A DNA stretch of 64,000 nt from Phallus indusiatus. Lineage: Eukaryota; Basidiomycota; Agaricomycetes; Phallales; Phallaceae. The position numbers and the translations under genes are program-made. Shown here in pieces: positions 21,675 through 33,278 of the stretch. A model generated the notes under the pieces. It ran no database searches. It was not told the DNA's origin and saw nothing but the letters and a program-made list of their open reading frames with translations. The stretch is from NCBI GenBank assembly GCA_027605045.1, contig JAQFWX010000003.1:2232001-2296000 (forward strand), read 5' to 3'. Numbering within the stretch: position 1 is the first letter of the stretch; the number at the start of each line of letters is the position of its first letter.

Positions 21675-24600
21675 ATGTCTGACGGAACGGCGAGCTTGAA
21701 CAAAATCGAAATGCATGCCATTAGTAGTGGCAGCCTTCCAAGTGTCAAGGCTCAAAACAACCTGGAATCTGAAGCTGGAGGCGGGGAAATCTCTGGGAGT
21801 GTCAAATCGGATAAGCTCTCACAGCACAACCCGGATGCACGTCATGATGATGGTAATTTGGGCGACCGCGACGGCCAACATGGAGGGACCAATACGCCCA
21901 TTCAAGCCGACAGTATCAAGCCACCACACTGGCAGACAAACGACGAACCGGCTTCCTTGAACGAGGAGAAAAACGAACATCCTCAGGCTCAGGCTGCCGG
22001 CGCTGTACCAATCAATGGCGGAGGGACCGATGAGAATATGGAAAGATTGGTAGGCCTCTTCCGTGAATTTCTGGGTCAGTTTTTCGCTTTGAGGTTCAGA
22101 GATGAAAATATCTCTGGCGCTGACGCTGACGCTGCATTTAACTTGTAGAGGCTGCATCCAATCCGGGTCCGGAAACGTCCAATAACAATTCTAATCCTCC
22201 GCACACTCAACGAAACGCGCCAGCACGCAAGAGGCTCTTCGGGTTGAAAAAGGGATTATCGCCAGATGTTGGTTGTGAGTGTTTCTTTAACTAACTCGAT
22301 GTCATCTGTGCTCTTTTAACATCTCGCCCAACAAGCAAATAATCGATATGTCTACGAACAAAAATATCCACGAGATGAATTCGGGAAAGAGACAGCGGCT
22401 AACGCTCGGATTTGGTTGACTTACCTTGACGAAGCCGAGGCATTTGATCGCGAGAGAGTAGAAGGATGGAAAGAGACGGTTGATGTTCTCCTAGTTTTTG
22501 TAGGCGGAAGTTTGTTTGTTAGTATGCCTTTCAAGACTTATCTCTCATGTCAGGCTGGTCTCTTTTCTGGCGTTATAACAACTTTCATTTCACAGGCTTC
22601 CACAAGCCTTCAGCAAGATAACACACAGGTTACCGCGTCATTACAATTCGAAACGGTCCAAATACTCAGGGCACAGTTCAGTGGGCTACCTATAAGCAAT
22701 GTACCCTCCTCAACGATAACCCCTAGTTCACCATTCGCACCGTCAACAAATGCATCTTTGGTGAACGGTTTATGGTTCACCAGTCTGGCGATTACGCTAT
22801 CTACAGCACTGTTTGCTGTTCTGGCCAAACAATGGTTGTATTATTACGTGGCTTCGTTTTCCGGAACACCAAATGAAAAAGTGAAGGCGAGGCAATTACG
22901 GTTCAACGGTTTCGAACAGTGGAAGGTCGCAGCGATTGTCGACCTCCTCCCTATCCTCCTTCATCTCGCTGTCGGTCTGTTCCTCACGGGGATTATGATA
23001 TTATTATTCCCACTGGACCCTCGTATCGCCTGGACCATTGTGGTGATTACGGGAATTACTTTTACATTATACTTCGTCTCCGTGATGTTACCCATTTGGT
23101 ATCCAGAATGCCCATACACAACCTCGTTGACGATTTACGCTGGAATCCTTTTTTTCGTTTTGCAAGAAGTTCCTCGTTGGGCTGGCATGATCCGGCGGAT
23201 TGTTTGGGAAAGAGCGAAACTCAAAGCTCGGATTGCGATTCAACGTCTCGTTGAGTATACCTTGGGCATCTTCCGGTGTCGTCCTATGTCTATCTCGAAC
23301 TCAGAGTCGGAACTGAGCGATGGCAGTATTGATGAAGGTCAAGCTGAAATAATTTCTACCAATTTCCCTAAATTCACAAAGTGGAGAGAAGAGAATATAA
23401 AACGAGCTGTCTCAAACGCGACTTTTCTCGATTTCCAGGCGGTCAAATGGCTTTACACGGCTTCGGCTGATAGGAGCGTCCATCGGATTATTGCTCGATC
23501 TGTAGCTGTCCACCCAACTCTCGCTGAACACTTCAAAGAGGCTAGTGGCGCACTCTCTCGTACTCTTGAGGTCAGCGAGACAAATGTCCAGGATTTGCGT
23601 TATGGACTTTGTCTGGATCTCTTGAGTGATGGCGATCATCACTGGCGTCTACTCCATGATCATGTGGCTGAAAGTGAGCTGGAAGAAGGAGAGTGTAAAA
23701 CCTATCTTCGCCTTCCAATGAGAAATTTCAATTTCAGCATCTGGCGCCAATTCAACTCGAGATACAATCAAATATCCCTCGACCATTTAATCACCGGCAA
23801 TGATTCTGTCAAGCTCCCGCTAGCCATGTGGTGTTGCCTCCTAAAACAGATGTCATCGGATCAGGATGGGAGAATGGCTGCGCATATACTCAAATCTCAG
23901 TGGTGGGGTTCGGATCTCTTCCGTTATAGATTTAATCCCACTCGTAAACTCGTAGATAGCGCGGGGTTAGTATCCTTCGGTAGTGACGAGTTGGGATGGT
24001 GGAAATTTGAATACCTCTTTGATTTCTTCAAACTTGGCAAACATGACTTTTCCTCAGAAACCAAATCCTATGCAACATGCTATCGTCTCCTTATCACCGT
24101 CTACCACCAACTTACCTCCGACCAACCGTTAATTACCAACAAAGAAAAGAGACAGATTTCATTGGAAAATCTGTTTGACAGCTTTTGGTCGTACTATGAT
24201 GACTCCACTGTACCTAGGACATCCGAATACCGTTTCACTTACTTCAAAGAGATTCTCTTTGTGGACTCATTCTGGTCCGAGTCTATGACGGATAATGCCA
24301 GATCTTATGCAGCACTGTGCCTGTGCTGGATTAGCGCCAAAGAGGCTGCCTTATTTCCTTGTACGGATTATCACAACCTCTCTCTCATATATCAATGGTG
24401 TTCACGAGATCTTGATGAATACTTATCAGAATTTACATCTCCCATTTTTACAGTATTGCTCCTGTCACAGAACCGCCACCATTTATTCACAATCATCTCG
24501 AATGACCCCGAAGCAGCGTCCAACTTATCAACCTGTCTCCGAAACTTGGGGAATTGTTTGGAACCGAGAATAGAGCGCCACGTCATATACCCACTCTTAA

Positions 24601-25154
24601 TGGATCTCCTCAAGTCTGTGAAGATGCCTCTGTTCACTCATTTCTACAACTCGTCCGTGCTCTGCCGACTATGGGAACTGATTGTGAGGTTCGAACGGGA
24701 TCCGAAACAATTTTTCCTCCTTGTGAAATCGAAACTTGACAGAGAAAAGTTGGATGGGCTGTTTACTGCCATGAAAGATCGAGAACGGCCCAACTTGACG
24801 GTCCCGACCTTCTATTTCGATGATGACAAAGAAAGGGAAGACTTTGATCGTCAGTTGCAGGCGTCTTTATCCGTGTTTGGACAAATCATAGATCAGTCCG
24901 AGGAACCATCTCTGCCCTCAGGTGCAATGCTGGACAACAATCATGACAATGAAGAGCGTGCACAGGTGCCTGGTCTGAATCAGGTATTTCTTCCCAACAG
25001 TTTATTATCATCAGACTGCATGCTAAGAGATAATATGTACACAGCGGCAAGTCTTCCACTCCGTAGCCGATTGGACGAGAAAAGCGTTCGGATATGTGTG
25101 GTCAAAGCTACTCGCCAAATAATGAATACTATGGAGGACTCTCTCACGCTCTGA
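21675..25154 (+). CDS. DUF6535-domain membrane protein, gene B
   Basis: Exons by analogy with gene A are 21675-22074, 22149-22274, 22336-22499 and 22554-25154, about 1096 residues. Splice sites and the in-frame 54 bp third intron are conserved. The N-terminal two thirds is nearly identical to A, including the four hydrophobic segments (AGLFSGVITTFIS, GLWFTSLAITLSTALF, LLPILLHLAVGLFL, WTIVVITGITFTLYF). A divergent patch follows the last membrane segment (residues near 425-480), where B has an acidic Ser/Asp stretch and A a hydrophobic one. The CGA codon replaced by TGA in A is intact here. The last few residues (MEDSLTL) are encoded by foreign sequence: similarity to A stops at about 25132, where LINE-like sequence begins. 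Function is unknown; it is probably membrane-embedded. Confidence 0.85.
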
Positions 25155-25159
25155 CCACC

Positions 25160-25265
25160 ATCACCCATGATGTAGGCGAGGGCCGACTTTGCGGCGGGGA
25201 CCAAAGCATTGCAATGTGTGACATTTATGTGATTACCAAAGCTTGTCTTTGGTTCCATTACAACC
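25160..25265 (-). mobile_element. LINE ORF1 5' scrap
   Basis: The minus strand encodes MEPKTSFGNHINVTHC then ALAYIMGDGGQS. Related sequence lies on the plus strand at about 33670 (KEPKTSFGNNSHY) and 30050 (GAPTSFGPAASSALAYL). I read these as scraps of one LINE family's ORF1 start. It cuts the end of DUF6535 gene B. Confidence 0.5.
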
Positions 25266-25470
25266 TGTAAAAAAAGGGTGGAATAGCGCGGCAAGCCGCG
25301 CACGTGTTTGAGGCTTTCTTAGAGCCTGTGAATTAAAAGATATTTGTGATAAGGTTCTCAACACATTTGACCCAATACCCACAGGTTTGCAGGTATACCT
25401 GTACTTGTATCTGCAGATTTTGAAAAAAATTAAATTTACAGATTTGGGTAATACCTATCATATCCAAAAC
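25266..25470. other. AT-rich, decayed repeat
   Basis: It contains gcaggtatacctgt-like motifs reminiscent of the hAT-like miniature elements at 26653 and 31643, but no clear ends. Nothing coding. Confidence 0.3.
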
Positions 25471-26214
25471 TGTCAGGGTATGCAACCATTGTCCCTCATT
25501 TTTTCTTATTTATTCATTTCGATTTCATTTACTATTCCAATTTCCTGTATTTCACATTTGTCCTCTATTCATTTTCTCTGTCTCTATTTCCATTTCTCTC
25601 ATGCATGTTGTGTGCTCTGTCAGGTACACTACCGCTGTCCTCATTTTTCCTTATTTATTATCATTGGCTTCTATTTATTTACATTCCATTTCCCATTCCC
25701 GTATCTTACATTTATCTTCCATTTACTTGTCCTATCTCTATTTCACTTTCTCTACTCACACGTGTTGTGTGCTTGTACCCGGTGTGATGCCCGTGACATC
25801 ATGTTGCTTAGGTTCAGTTTGAACACCTGGCACTTAGTTGTGTCAGTGTCAGTGTCAGGGTATGCTACCACTGTCCTCATTTTTCCTTATTTATTAACAT
25901 CAGTATATATTCATTTCTATTCCATTTATATTTCCCATACATGATTTCCACTCTCCATTTAATTCCTTTGTCTCTATTTCCATTTCTCTACTCGCACTCG
26001 TACCCAGCATGATGCCTGTGATGTCATGTCGCTTATGTTCAGTTCAGGCGTCTAGCACTTAGCTGTGTCAGGGTCGCATGCCACACTACTGTTTTATGTA
26101 TATAGTCGCCATCCCTAGAGTGAGGGTCCCTAAGCTTGTTCTCTTAAAATCCCCTCCCTCTAGGTGAGTACTAAGTAGTTAGTTTTCCTTCAATATATTC
26201 TCTTAGGATCCCCT
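25471..26214 (+). repeat. Three truncated copies of LTR family X in tandem
   Basis: Copies start at 25471, 25618 and 25853, each with tgtcaggta- or tgtcagggta-like bases, and each runs into the next before completing. They follow the family X order (ctcatttttccttatttatt, gtctctatttc, gtgatgcccgtgacatca, cacttagctgtgtcag) with many substitutions. Thymine-rich open frames here are repeat, not genes. Confidence 0.75.
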
Positions 26215-26615
26215 TGTCAGGGTACGCTACCGCGTCCCCTCATTTTTCCTCATTTATTATCATCGGTATATATTCCCCTCTACTTTATTTATATTTCCCA
26301 TATATTATCTCCACCCTCCGTTTGCTCCCTCTGTCTCTATTCCACTTTCTCTACTTGCGCGTGTCGCGCGCTCGTACCCGGTGTGATGCCGTAGGCGTCA
26401 CGTCGCTTATGTTCGGTTCGGGCATCTGGCACTTAGCTGTGTCAGGGCCGCATGCCGCGCTATCGTTTTTTCATGTATATAGTCGCAGTCCCTAGAGTGA
26501 GGGTCCCTAAGCTTGTTCTCTTAGGATCCCCTCCCTCTAGGTGAGTAGTTAGTTCTCCCCCAATATATTTATCTTAGGATCCCCTCCCTCTAGTCTGAGC
26601 TGAGTAGCCCTAACA
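26215..26615 (+). repeat. Solo LTR, family X (subtype a)
   Basis: A full-length 401 bp LTR from TGTCAGGGTACG to AGTAGCCCTAACA. It carries TATA (gtatatagtcgcag) and the AAGCTTGTTCT box about 30 bases downstream. The flanking 5 bp (cccct, tttcc) do not match, so deletion or recombination has affected the site. Confidence 0.85.
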
Positions 26616-26635
26616 TTTCCATTTGATAATTTTGT

Positions 26636-27110
26636 TAGGGTACATCACCATTTAAGGGTCTCAATGGGTTTCGGGTATGGCAGGTATTACCCGTGAGTAT
26701 GAGTACCCGAACCTTTGCTTTTGATTTTTCTAAAACCCATGGGTAAACCCGTGAAAAACCCACAGATATTGCATCAAACCTGTTTCTCAAAAATTGAAAA
26801 TCACAAAATCCAGTTGAGCTGTGTGCACAGTCATACCTGTGGGTATAGATACCTGTACCCACAGAGAAAACCCATTGAGACCCTTACTACCATTGTTGAT
26901 GTTTCCTTATTTATTATCATCATCAATTGGATCTATTTTATTTTTCATATTCCCACATGTTATCCTCTCCTGCTCCATCCTTCACTATTCTTGTTTCTTT
27001 ACTTACACACATTCTACACTCATTCTCAGTCTGATACTCATAATATTACATTGGTTAGATTCAGGATACATGTCTGGTATCTGGCAGCATCAAGGTTACA
27101 CAATACATTG
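26636..27110 (+). repeat. Old family X LTR interrupted by a miniature element
   Basis: It starts gttagggtacatcaccatt and resumes after the insertion at 26887 with ctaccattgttgatgtttcc and ttatttattatcatc. Heavily decayed. Confidence 0.55.
26653..26886. mobile_element. hAT-like miniature inverted-repeat element 1
   Basis: It is 234 bp with 19 bp terminal inverted repeats TAAGGGTCTCAATGGGTTT. Flanks are TCACCATT and CTACCATT, 6 of 8 matching, and the LTR consensus has gctaccatt at this point, so an 8 bp target duplication with two mutations fits. The interior has repeated gggta/tacccg motifs. There is no coding capacity. Confidence 0.7.
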
Positions 27111-27570
27111 TCTAAATGACATGGTATGTGCCCAGACTAATGGACTAATCTTATATTATTTTTATTTTTATTTTCAATTTTTTTAGGGAAGAATTTTCGA
27201 AATAGACAGAAATGTTGATTACCGGAAACTGCTCAGACTATCAGAGTCCAGTAGCTCTGGTTCTGGATTTAATCCCAGTTTTTGAATTTGTAGTCTGAAT
27301 TATGTATTTTCCTGTTATTTAAATTTACAGTTGAGTTTTCTTTTCATTCTATGTCACACTTTCATTCTTGTCCAGATTGTCAGAGTATGGCACCATGTTC
27401 TTCTCATTCTTCCCATTTATTATTTATTATCATCAGCACCATTTTATTCCTATCTCATTTACACTTCTCATATTTTATCTGTCACTCACATTTGCCCCGT
27501 CCTCTGTATTTTCCATTTCTCTTACTCACATCCACCATGTGCTTGTTCTCAATTTGATCTGTGTTAGCAT
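27111..27570 (+). repeat. Decayed LTR-like sequence
   Basis: At 27380-27570 the order ttatttattatcatcagcacc, catttacacttctcatattttatc, cctctgtattttccatttctc echoes family X. The part before 27380 is unplaced. Confidence 0.4.
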
Positions 27571-30500
27571 ATAATACTCATAGAATTAATACATAAACAT
27601 TTCTTCAACTGAGTACTCTTGCTCTGACATCACTTATAGTTCACTCCCCTCTGCATTGTGTGACTGCTATGTGAATAGTTCTCAGGGATTCTCAGTCACT
27701 ATTAAAAGGATGGGAAAAAAAGAAAAGTGTCTCCAAAGTCCAAATTTATCACTTAGATTTACAGTTACAAAGACAATTCAGCTTTTCTACTTTATTTATT
27801 CTCACTAATTGTATTTATTGTATCTAATTTATCTCAGTAGCTCAATTTGATTCAAGTTAGTATTAGTCAGTCTCTCAGTAGTCTCTCAGGGTCTCAGGCT
27901 ATTCATGTCACTCATTAGAGGCCAGCAAAAGGCGCGAGTTTTGGGAATGCATTTGAGTGAGAGTGTTGGTGTCTTGCGATTGGCTGCTGAGGCTGGTTCA
28001 CTCACCACTGTCAGCACTTCACACACCGGTGGCTCGGCTTCGCCTCGCATTAAGCCAGAGCTCGGCTGCGCCTCGCGCCAAGAATTACATAATCTTACAT
28101 AATCTTAGTCATCGTTGCCTTTTCATAAGTATTGATTTCATGTAGTGAGATAAGCGCCCCAAGTTGCAGGATCACATGCCTTCGACCAGTATGAGTAGAC
28201 CCAATGCAACACATTGAGAACAGTTTTTTTAAAAAAATAATGAGTTTCTGTTATGATCAATTTGTGATCAATTTTTTGACCGCATTTTTTCGATAAATTT
28301 CAGAGATATAATGCTCGAAAGTGAGCTTTTCAGGAACAGCCGAACAGGTTACATAATAATATCATGTGACTGTTTCGTCATTTTCTTGTCATGTAATTAC
28401 TAATGTAATTACCAATAAGTCACATTTCCTTCGCCGTCTATGAACCTAGAACCAGATAAACATTGCTCTTTTCAAAACTGTATGTTTTTCATCTCATATT
28501 TTTTTCCATTTATCTGAAAGCTTCAATTGTCATTTCTTCAATCGCGCCTTATCATTCATGGTAGGTACTGTTTTGCTGTCTGTGGTTTGCACCACTCAGG
28601 AAACCTTAAACGCAATGTCAGTGCCCTGAGAGAAGAGTTGGTGGTACTGCATGTCAAGAGCCAGCTTTTCTCAAGCTGTTTCCGAAGTAGCCAAATTTCG
28701 ACTTGAAAATTTACATCGTTCATTGAATGTTTCCGATTTTTTCATTCATGCACAGACCACCCGGATAGTTGAGACCCTACAGCCGACAACGAAGCTTTGA
28801 AAAAGGACGTCTTCTAGCTGAACATGCTTCTCAATGAAGCCAGAGATGGATTTCCAGAGGCGAGAGAAAACTGGGATGAAGAGACTAGTGCGTGCGACTT
28901 CCTTTTTGTTCTTTTTGTATTCTTTGAAACGAGCTGTTTACGCACGTCATACTTTCCTCATCAGGATTCAGTGTTATCCACAAATTAAATCCGTTCAGAC
29001 GAACATTTGCATCTTCTTCTTCTTCAAATAAGGCTGAGCTACAGCATTTCTTCTCGCAATGACCTAGTGCTAAAATGGCACCTGCCATCGGCACATCTTC
29101 CATGACAGTCAGCGTCGTTGGATTGGGCATGTAACATGGTTTTATTTGTGCTGATGGTGTTTTGCGCATGACTAGTCAACCTAATGCTTTGTTGCGAGCT
29201 GCTGAGGTTGTTAGTCCTTGATTAGTCCTACCAATTGACCCGCTTGCACTGACATTGGCGCTGCACCCAAAGTTCATGCTCCTACACCGCAAGGTCTCAG
29301 TCTCATGGGTATATTCGTGGATGCGCCCAGTCCAACGGGTGGGTAGTTTTGTCTCGTATTAGGCCCGATGGTTATAACGTTAAGGCAAGTGAGACAAGGG
29401 TTCCAGTCAGGAGAAAGACAAAGAAGAGGAAGCACTTAGGCAACTTTGCGGGACGTTTTCCTTGGTCATCCTGCAATTCCTGGTTTTATTTACGGATCTG
29501 GGCAACCAATAACATATACATCGGCGCAGCACCAAGGGAAGGTACCGTCTTATTCGGGTATTAACACATGAACACCCTGCTCACAACATCGTTTCAATGA
29601 ATTCCAAGAGCCATCTTTACAACATACACCACGTCTGGTACGTCAGTGTGGTTTTTCATATTCGTCTATTAAAATGATGTTTCTTAAGGGAGAAATACAA
29701 TGACAAAATCTTTTTGACGATGTCATGTTTTTTTTTTCGATGGAGTGAACCATATGGTTGTATACTAATTGAGTCTACTCGCCCCGTTTTTATTCAAATA
29801 ACACTGAGTAGATTGAAATTTGGTTTTTACTCATTAGATGAATCACCAAGGTATCATCCGTTGTGAAGTTCGCGCCAATTTTTTTTCTATCCGCTCTTTT
29901 GTTCAATCCTTGTTCTTACATTATGGAATTTGTTCGTCTTTATCTTGTCCTGTACATACAGTATACAGTTATCAATGTACCAACGCTTTATCTTCACAAA
30001 CAAACTACATATTGTGTTTCAAGTGTATATACAACACAAATTTCAAGCACTGGAGCGCCTACAAGCTTTGGTCCTGCCGCATCGTCGGCCCTCGCCTACC
30101 TCATTATATACAGTTTTATGTAAGCAAAAAATTTACACGTCCTTTCTTTCTTTACCTCACCACGTTCGCTATGAATATTCCTCGCTGAATACTGAACAGG
30201 CACACAGTGTGATTACACCTGTCGGCGCTGCATATTTGGCTAGAGTGTTTAAACGATCTTAGTGGGGTGAAAATTATATTCTGCTTGCGGAAGGGGCCGG
30301 GCACGAGGGATGTCAGTGTAGGTATGTATTTTCTCTCTTCGCATGCAACATGGGGCTTATATTTTCCCAGTTATCAGGCAGTATTGATGTATGAAAATTC
30401 TTTTACATGCTATTATGTGAGAGCGATCTCGCTAGGCATAGATTTGCGTGGGTTGGGAAATATGTTGGATCGAAATTGAACAATGAAAACGTGACGGAAA

Positions 30501-30819
30501 TTGCAATAATGTAACTATTGAGGTGATGGCTGTCGTTTTGCGGGAATATGTGTGTTCTTCGGACAAGGTTCAGTCGTGTAAGCTGTGAAATTATGACTGC
30601 TATTTTATGATTGAATGTGTATACATATTTCGATGTTTCATAGAGGGATATAGGATTTTCAGCATCCGGAAGTGCAAGGGAACCTTTATTTTAGTGTGTG
30701 TGGAGGTGATATTGATAAATTAAATATTATGCGTATGTGTTCTATTTTTTAATGTATTTATATTTTTTTCTGGAGGTGTATGGGAAATTATTGAACATGA
30801 TTATAAGGTAGGTGCATGC
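27571..30819. other. Gene-poor repeat debris
   Basis: No splice-supported gene seen. Landmarks are: ggctcggcttcgcctcgc and a variant repeated at about 28030-28080; a block at 28290-28385 (gagatataatgct, aggaacag, atatcatgtga) that recurs inverted at about 33440-33515; a LINE ORF1-like scrap at about 30050-30110; and short frames at 28834-29031 and 29349-29564 with no recognisable product. Confidence 0.4.
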
Positions 30820-31216
30820 TGTTAGGGCTACTCAGCTCAGACTAGAGGGAGGGGATCCTAAGACAATATATTGGAAGGGAAACTAACTACTCACCTAGAG
30901 GGAGGGGATCCTAAGAGAACAAGCTTAGGGACCCTCACTCTAGGTACAGCTACTATATACATAAAACAACGACACGGCATGCGGCCCTGGCACAGCTAAG
31001 TGCCAGGCGCCCAAGCCGAACCTAAGCGACGTGATGTCATGGGCATCACGCCGGGTACGAGCGCGCGACGCGTGCGAGTAGAGAAAGTGAAATAGAGACA
31101 GAACAAGGAAGCGGAAAGTAAAAGTAAAACACGGAAATAATAAATGAAATAGAAATGAAGTGATGCCGATGGTAATAATCAAGGAAAATGAGAGACGGCG
31201 GTAGCGTACCCTGACA
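30820..31216 (-). repeat. Solo LTR, family X
   Basis: It is 397 bp, TGTTAGGGCTACTCAGC to GTAGCGTACCCTGACA on the plus strand, so its sense strand is minus. No matching 5 bp flanks (catgc, tgcgg). Confidence 0.85.
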
Positions 31217-31434
31217 TGCGGCACTTGAGGCTCGGAACGCAATCATCAAGAAGGCTCTTGACAATCTCGACGCTTGTGACGCTTGTCAGGGCAAAATCTG
31301 AAGAAGACTGTCGTGGAACAACCTCTTATAGGTTGAGGCCAAGTCCTGACTATCATCAACCAACGGTGATGGTTACTAGTGTTCAATTCAGCGACTAAAG
31401 TATATTATAGTGTCTATAGCCGTTCCCGGATATC
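31217..31434. other. Unplaced fragment
   Basis: A short frame encodes ALEARNAIIKKALDNLDACD before a stop. It could be an exon scrap, but no context supports a gene. Confidence 0.2.
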
Positions 31435-32142
31435 GGTACTTGACAGATAAGTACATAATAGTACTTGAGGAAGTCGTGAGGTTCGTTAGAATCATAAAGA
31501 AGGAAATAGAAGTATTCTATTTATATCATGGAACCTCACCGATCGTCAGAATCAATAAATCGGTAAATTGGTAATTCGAGAGATCACATAGAGTGCGATC
31601 TCTATAAGGTTCGTTCGTTCGAAATCGAAAAGAATGTGAAATTAAGGATGGCCACGGGTATCGTAAAAAACAGGTACCTGTTCAGGTACCCGTTTGCAGG
31701 TACCCGTGGCCCTAATTACCCGGGGATCCAGGTATGGCTTTTTGCAATACCCACGGTTTTTTTTGCGTGTCACAAGCGTGACATGTCACATAGGCGCCCG
31801 TAAGCGCCCGCTTACATAATACCAAAAAAAATACATTTTCCAAAAATCTTCATGTAAAACTACCATAATAGACCTGTATACCCAGGTACCTGCAGGTATG
31901 CAGGTTTTTATTATCAAATGAGGTAAAGTTCAGGTTGAAAAAAAAAACAGGTCAAACCCGGGTACCCGCGGCAGGTACCCGTTACCTGCGAGTGAATTAC
32001 CCGAGGATCCAGGTATGGGTTCTGACTACCGCAGGTACCCGCAAACAGGTACCCGAACCTGCGGGTATATACCCGTGGCCATCCTTATGTGAAATCGAAT
32101 TAAATCGTTAAATCGATGTCACGAGAAATTCAGCTCGTGACA
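31435..32142 (-). repeat. Truncated solo LTR, family Z, carrying a miniature element
   Basis: Reverse-complemented, it matches the first part of the Z LTR at 58519: tgtcacgag, tttaacgatttaattcg, ggttcgt, and ggttccatgatataaatagaa. The 3' end of the LTR is missing. It is split by the element at 31643-32087. Confidence 0.8.
31643..32087. mobile_element. hAT-like miniature inverted-repeat element 2
   Basis: It is 445 bp with 19 bp terminal inverted repeats TAAGGATGGCCACGGGTAT. It is flanked by a perfect 8 bp direct repeat TGTGAAAT (31635-31642 and 32088-32095), and the uninterrupted Z LTR near 58570 has a single copy of that octamer. Eight-base duplications are the hallmark of hAT transposons. 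The interior is packed with GGTACCCG/CGGGTACC-type repeats near both ends; it has no open frame. It needs a transposase supplied elsewhere. Confidence 0.85.
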
Positions 32143-32599
32143 CAAATCCTGAATTTATTGCATCACGAATAGTAACTAAGCAATGATTGGTACATGAGTG
32201 TTGATAGAATTGTTTTAATATATAATCTTTTGAGCATAAATCTTTGGTTACGATGCCAATATGAAACTGTGAAAGTGTTTGTAGAAACCTATATGTTGGT
32301 TTTAACGAAAGTAAACGATTCAAAACATGCTGCTTTTGTATGATTGTAAGATTGGCAAAATGTGAATATACAACAGTTGAGTTATCACACATTACTGATA
32401 AATTTAGTCGTTCAGCTTCATTGCTAATACTACTTGGAATGGCTTCATTGCCAAGAGAATTTAATGGTTGAGCTTTATTGCTAACATTACTTGAGCTGGC
32501 TTTATTGCCGATATTAAGATTGGCTTCACTGCCTATGGGATTTAATTTTAATTCGGCTTCATTGCCAATAAAATGAGTATCTGGATTAAAAACAGACAT
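32108..32599 (-). CDS. Hypothetical protein with short internal repeats
   Basis: The frame encodes 163 residues from ATG at 32599. The first 70 residues contain imperfect repeats built on IGNEAEL, IGSEANL, IGNKA, VSNKA, LGNEA and ISNEAE. The rest (HFANLTIIQKQHVLNRLLS, then KPTYRFLQTLSQFHIG) is not recognised. The C-terminal codons lie inside the family Z LTR, so the original C-terminus was probably replaced by that insertion. It could be a fragment of a larger transposon-encoded protein. Confidence 0.35.
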   Translation of the reverse strand: MSVFNPDTHFIGNEAELKLNPIGSEANLNIGNKASSSNVSNKAQPLNSLGNEAIPSSISNEAERLNLSVMCDNSTVVYSHFANLTIIQKQHVLNRLLSLKPTYRFLQTLSQFHIGIVTKDLCSKDYILKQFYQHSCTNHCLVTIRDAINSGFVSRAEFLVTSI

Positions 32600-32658
32600 T
32601 GAAGAAAACTATATAAAAAGTCAATAAATATTATTGCGAGGATGATGTGTAGGGGTGC

Positions 32659-33278
32659 TGTCACGACCCTCGTGCCACCCGATCCTAATCCGGACCTCTC
32701 CGAGGTCCGGCACCCAAACCCTGTCCATATTTAGTATATCCGCCATGTCCGAGCGTCAGTACTTGCCCAACAGTGTGTAGTCCGTTATTCTGTCCACGTC
32801 CGGTAAGTCCGCGGTCCGGACTTCGTCCGGACTAGGACATTTCCTTATGGGGACATTCTGTCCAGAGCATTAGAAAGCAAGTGCCAGATATGTTTCTGGT
32901 GCTGTGCAACTAGTCTCCTTTTAGTTATATCTCCTTTAGTTCTAGTAGTCTAGCTTTTTGTATTTAAAGCCCCCAGACTTCGTCTGGGGCTCCCCAGTCT
33001 GAATATCAAGTCGTATTTAAGTTCATTTCGAGTCTATCCTCAGCCAGTCTCTTTATAATCAATTCTATTCTTATCTATCTCGTCTAAAGTCCGCTCTCAG
33101 TACTTGTCCGGACCTGCCCGGACTACGTCCGGGCTGTCTCGGACTTCTAGTCCGAAATTAAGGGATATCCAGGGTCGTCTGAGTCGGCGCAGCACATAAG
33201 CTGAAGCCAAGTCCCTTCTGTCCCGTAGTCCGGACTCCCTGGACTTCCGCCCAGACGCCCGGAACACGGCGCGTGACA
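32659..33278 (+). repeat. Solo LTR related to family Z
   Basis: It is 620 bp, TGTCACGACCCTCG to CGGCGCGTGACA, with a 5 bp target duplication GGTGC (32654-32658 and 33279-33283). A tatttaaag TATA-like box lies near 32960. The 3' part shares gcacataagctgaagccaagt with the Z LTR (gaagccaagt near 59080). GTCCGGAC-type palindromes are scattered throughout. Confidence 0.88.

Noticed and set aside
25471..27570. Several open frames rich in Phe, Ser, Leu and Tyr (for example 25387-25944, 27331-27567)
   Set aside because: They run through pyrimidine-rich LTR sequence in three frames at once and follow the repeat copies, not any conserved protein.
29838..30262. Three overlapping frames near 30 kb as a small membrane protein gene
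   Set aside because: Frames overlap, lack splice conservation, and one contains a LINE ORF1-like scrap.
31643..32087. TA target duplication (mariner-like) for the miniature element
   Set aside because: TA fits superficially, but the uninterrupted LTR copy shows that an octamer TGTGAAAT was duplicated, so TA belongs to the inverted repeat.
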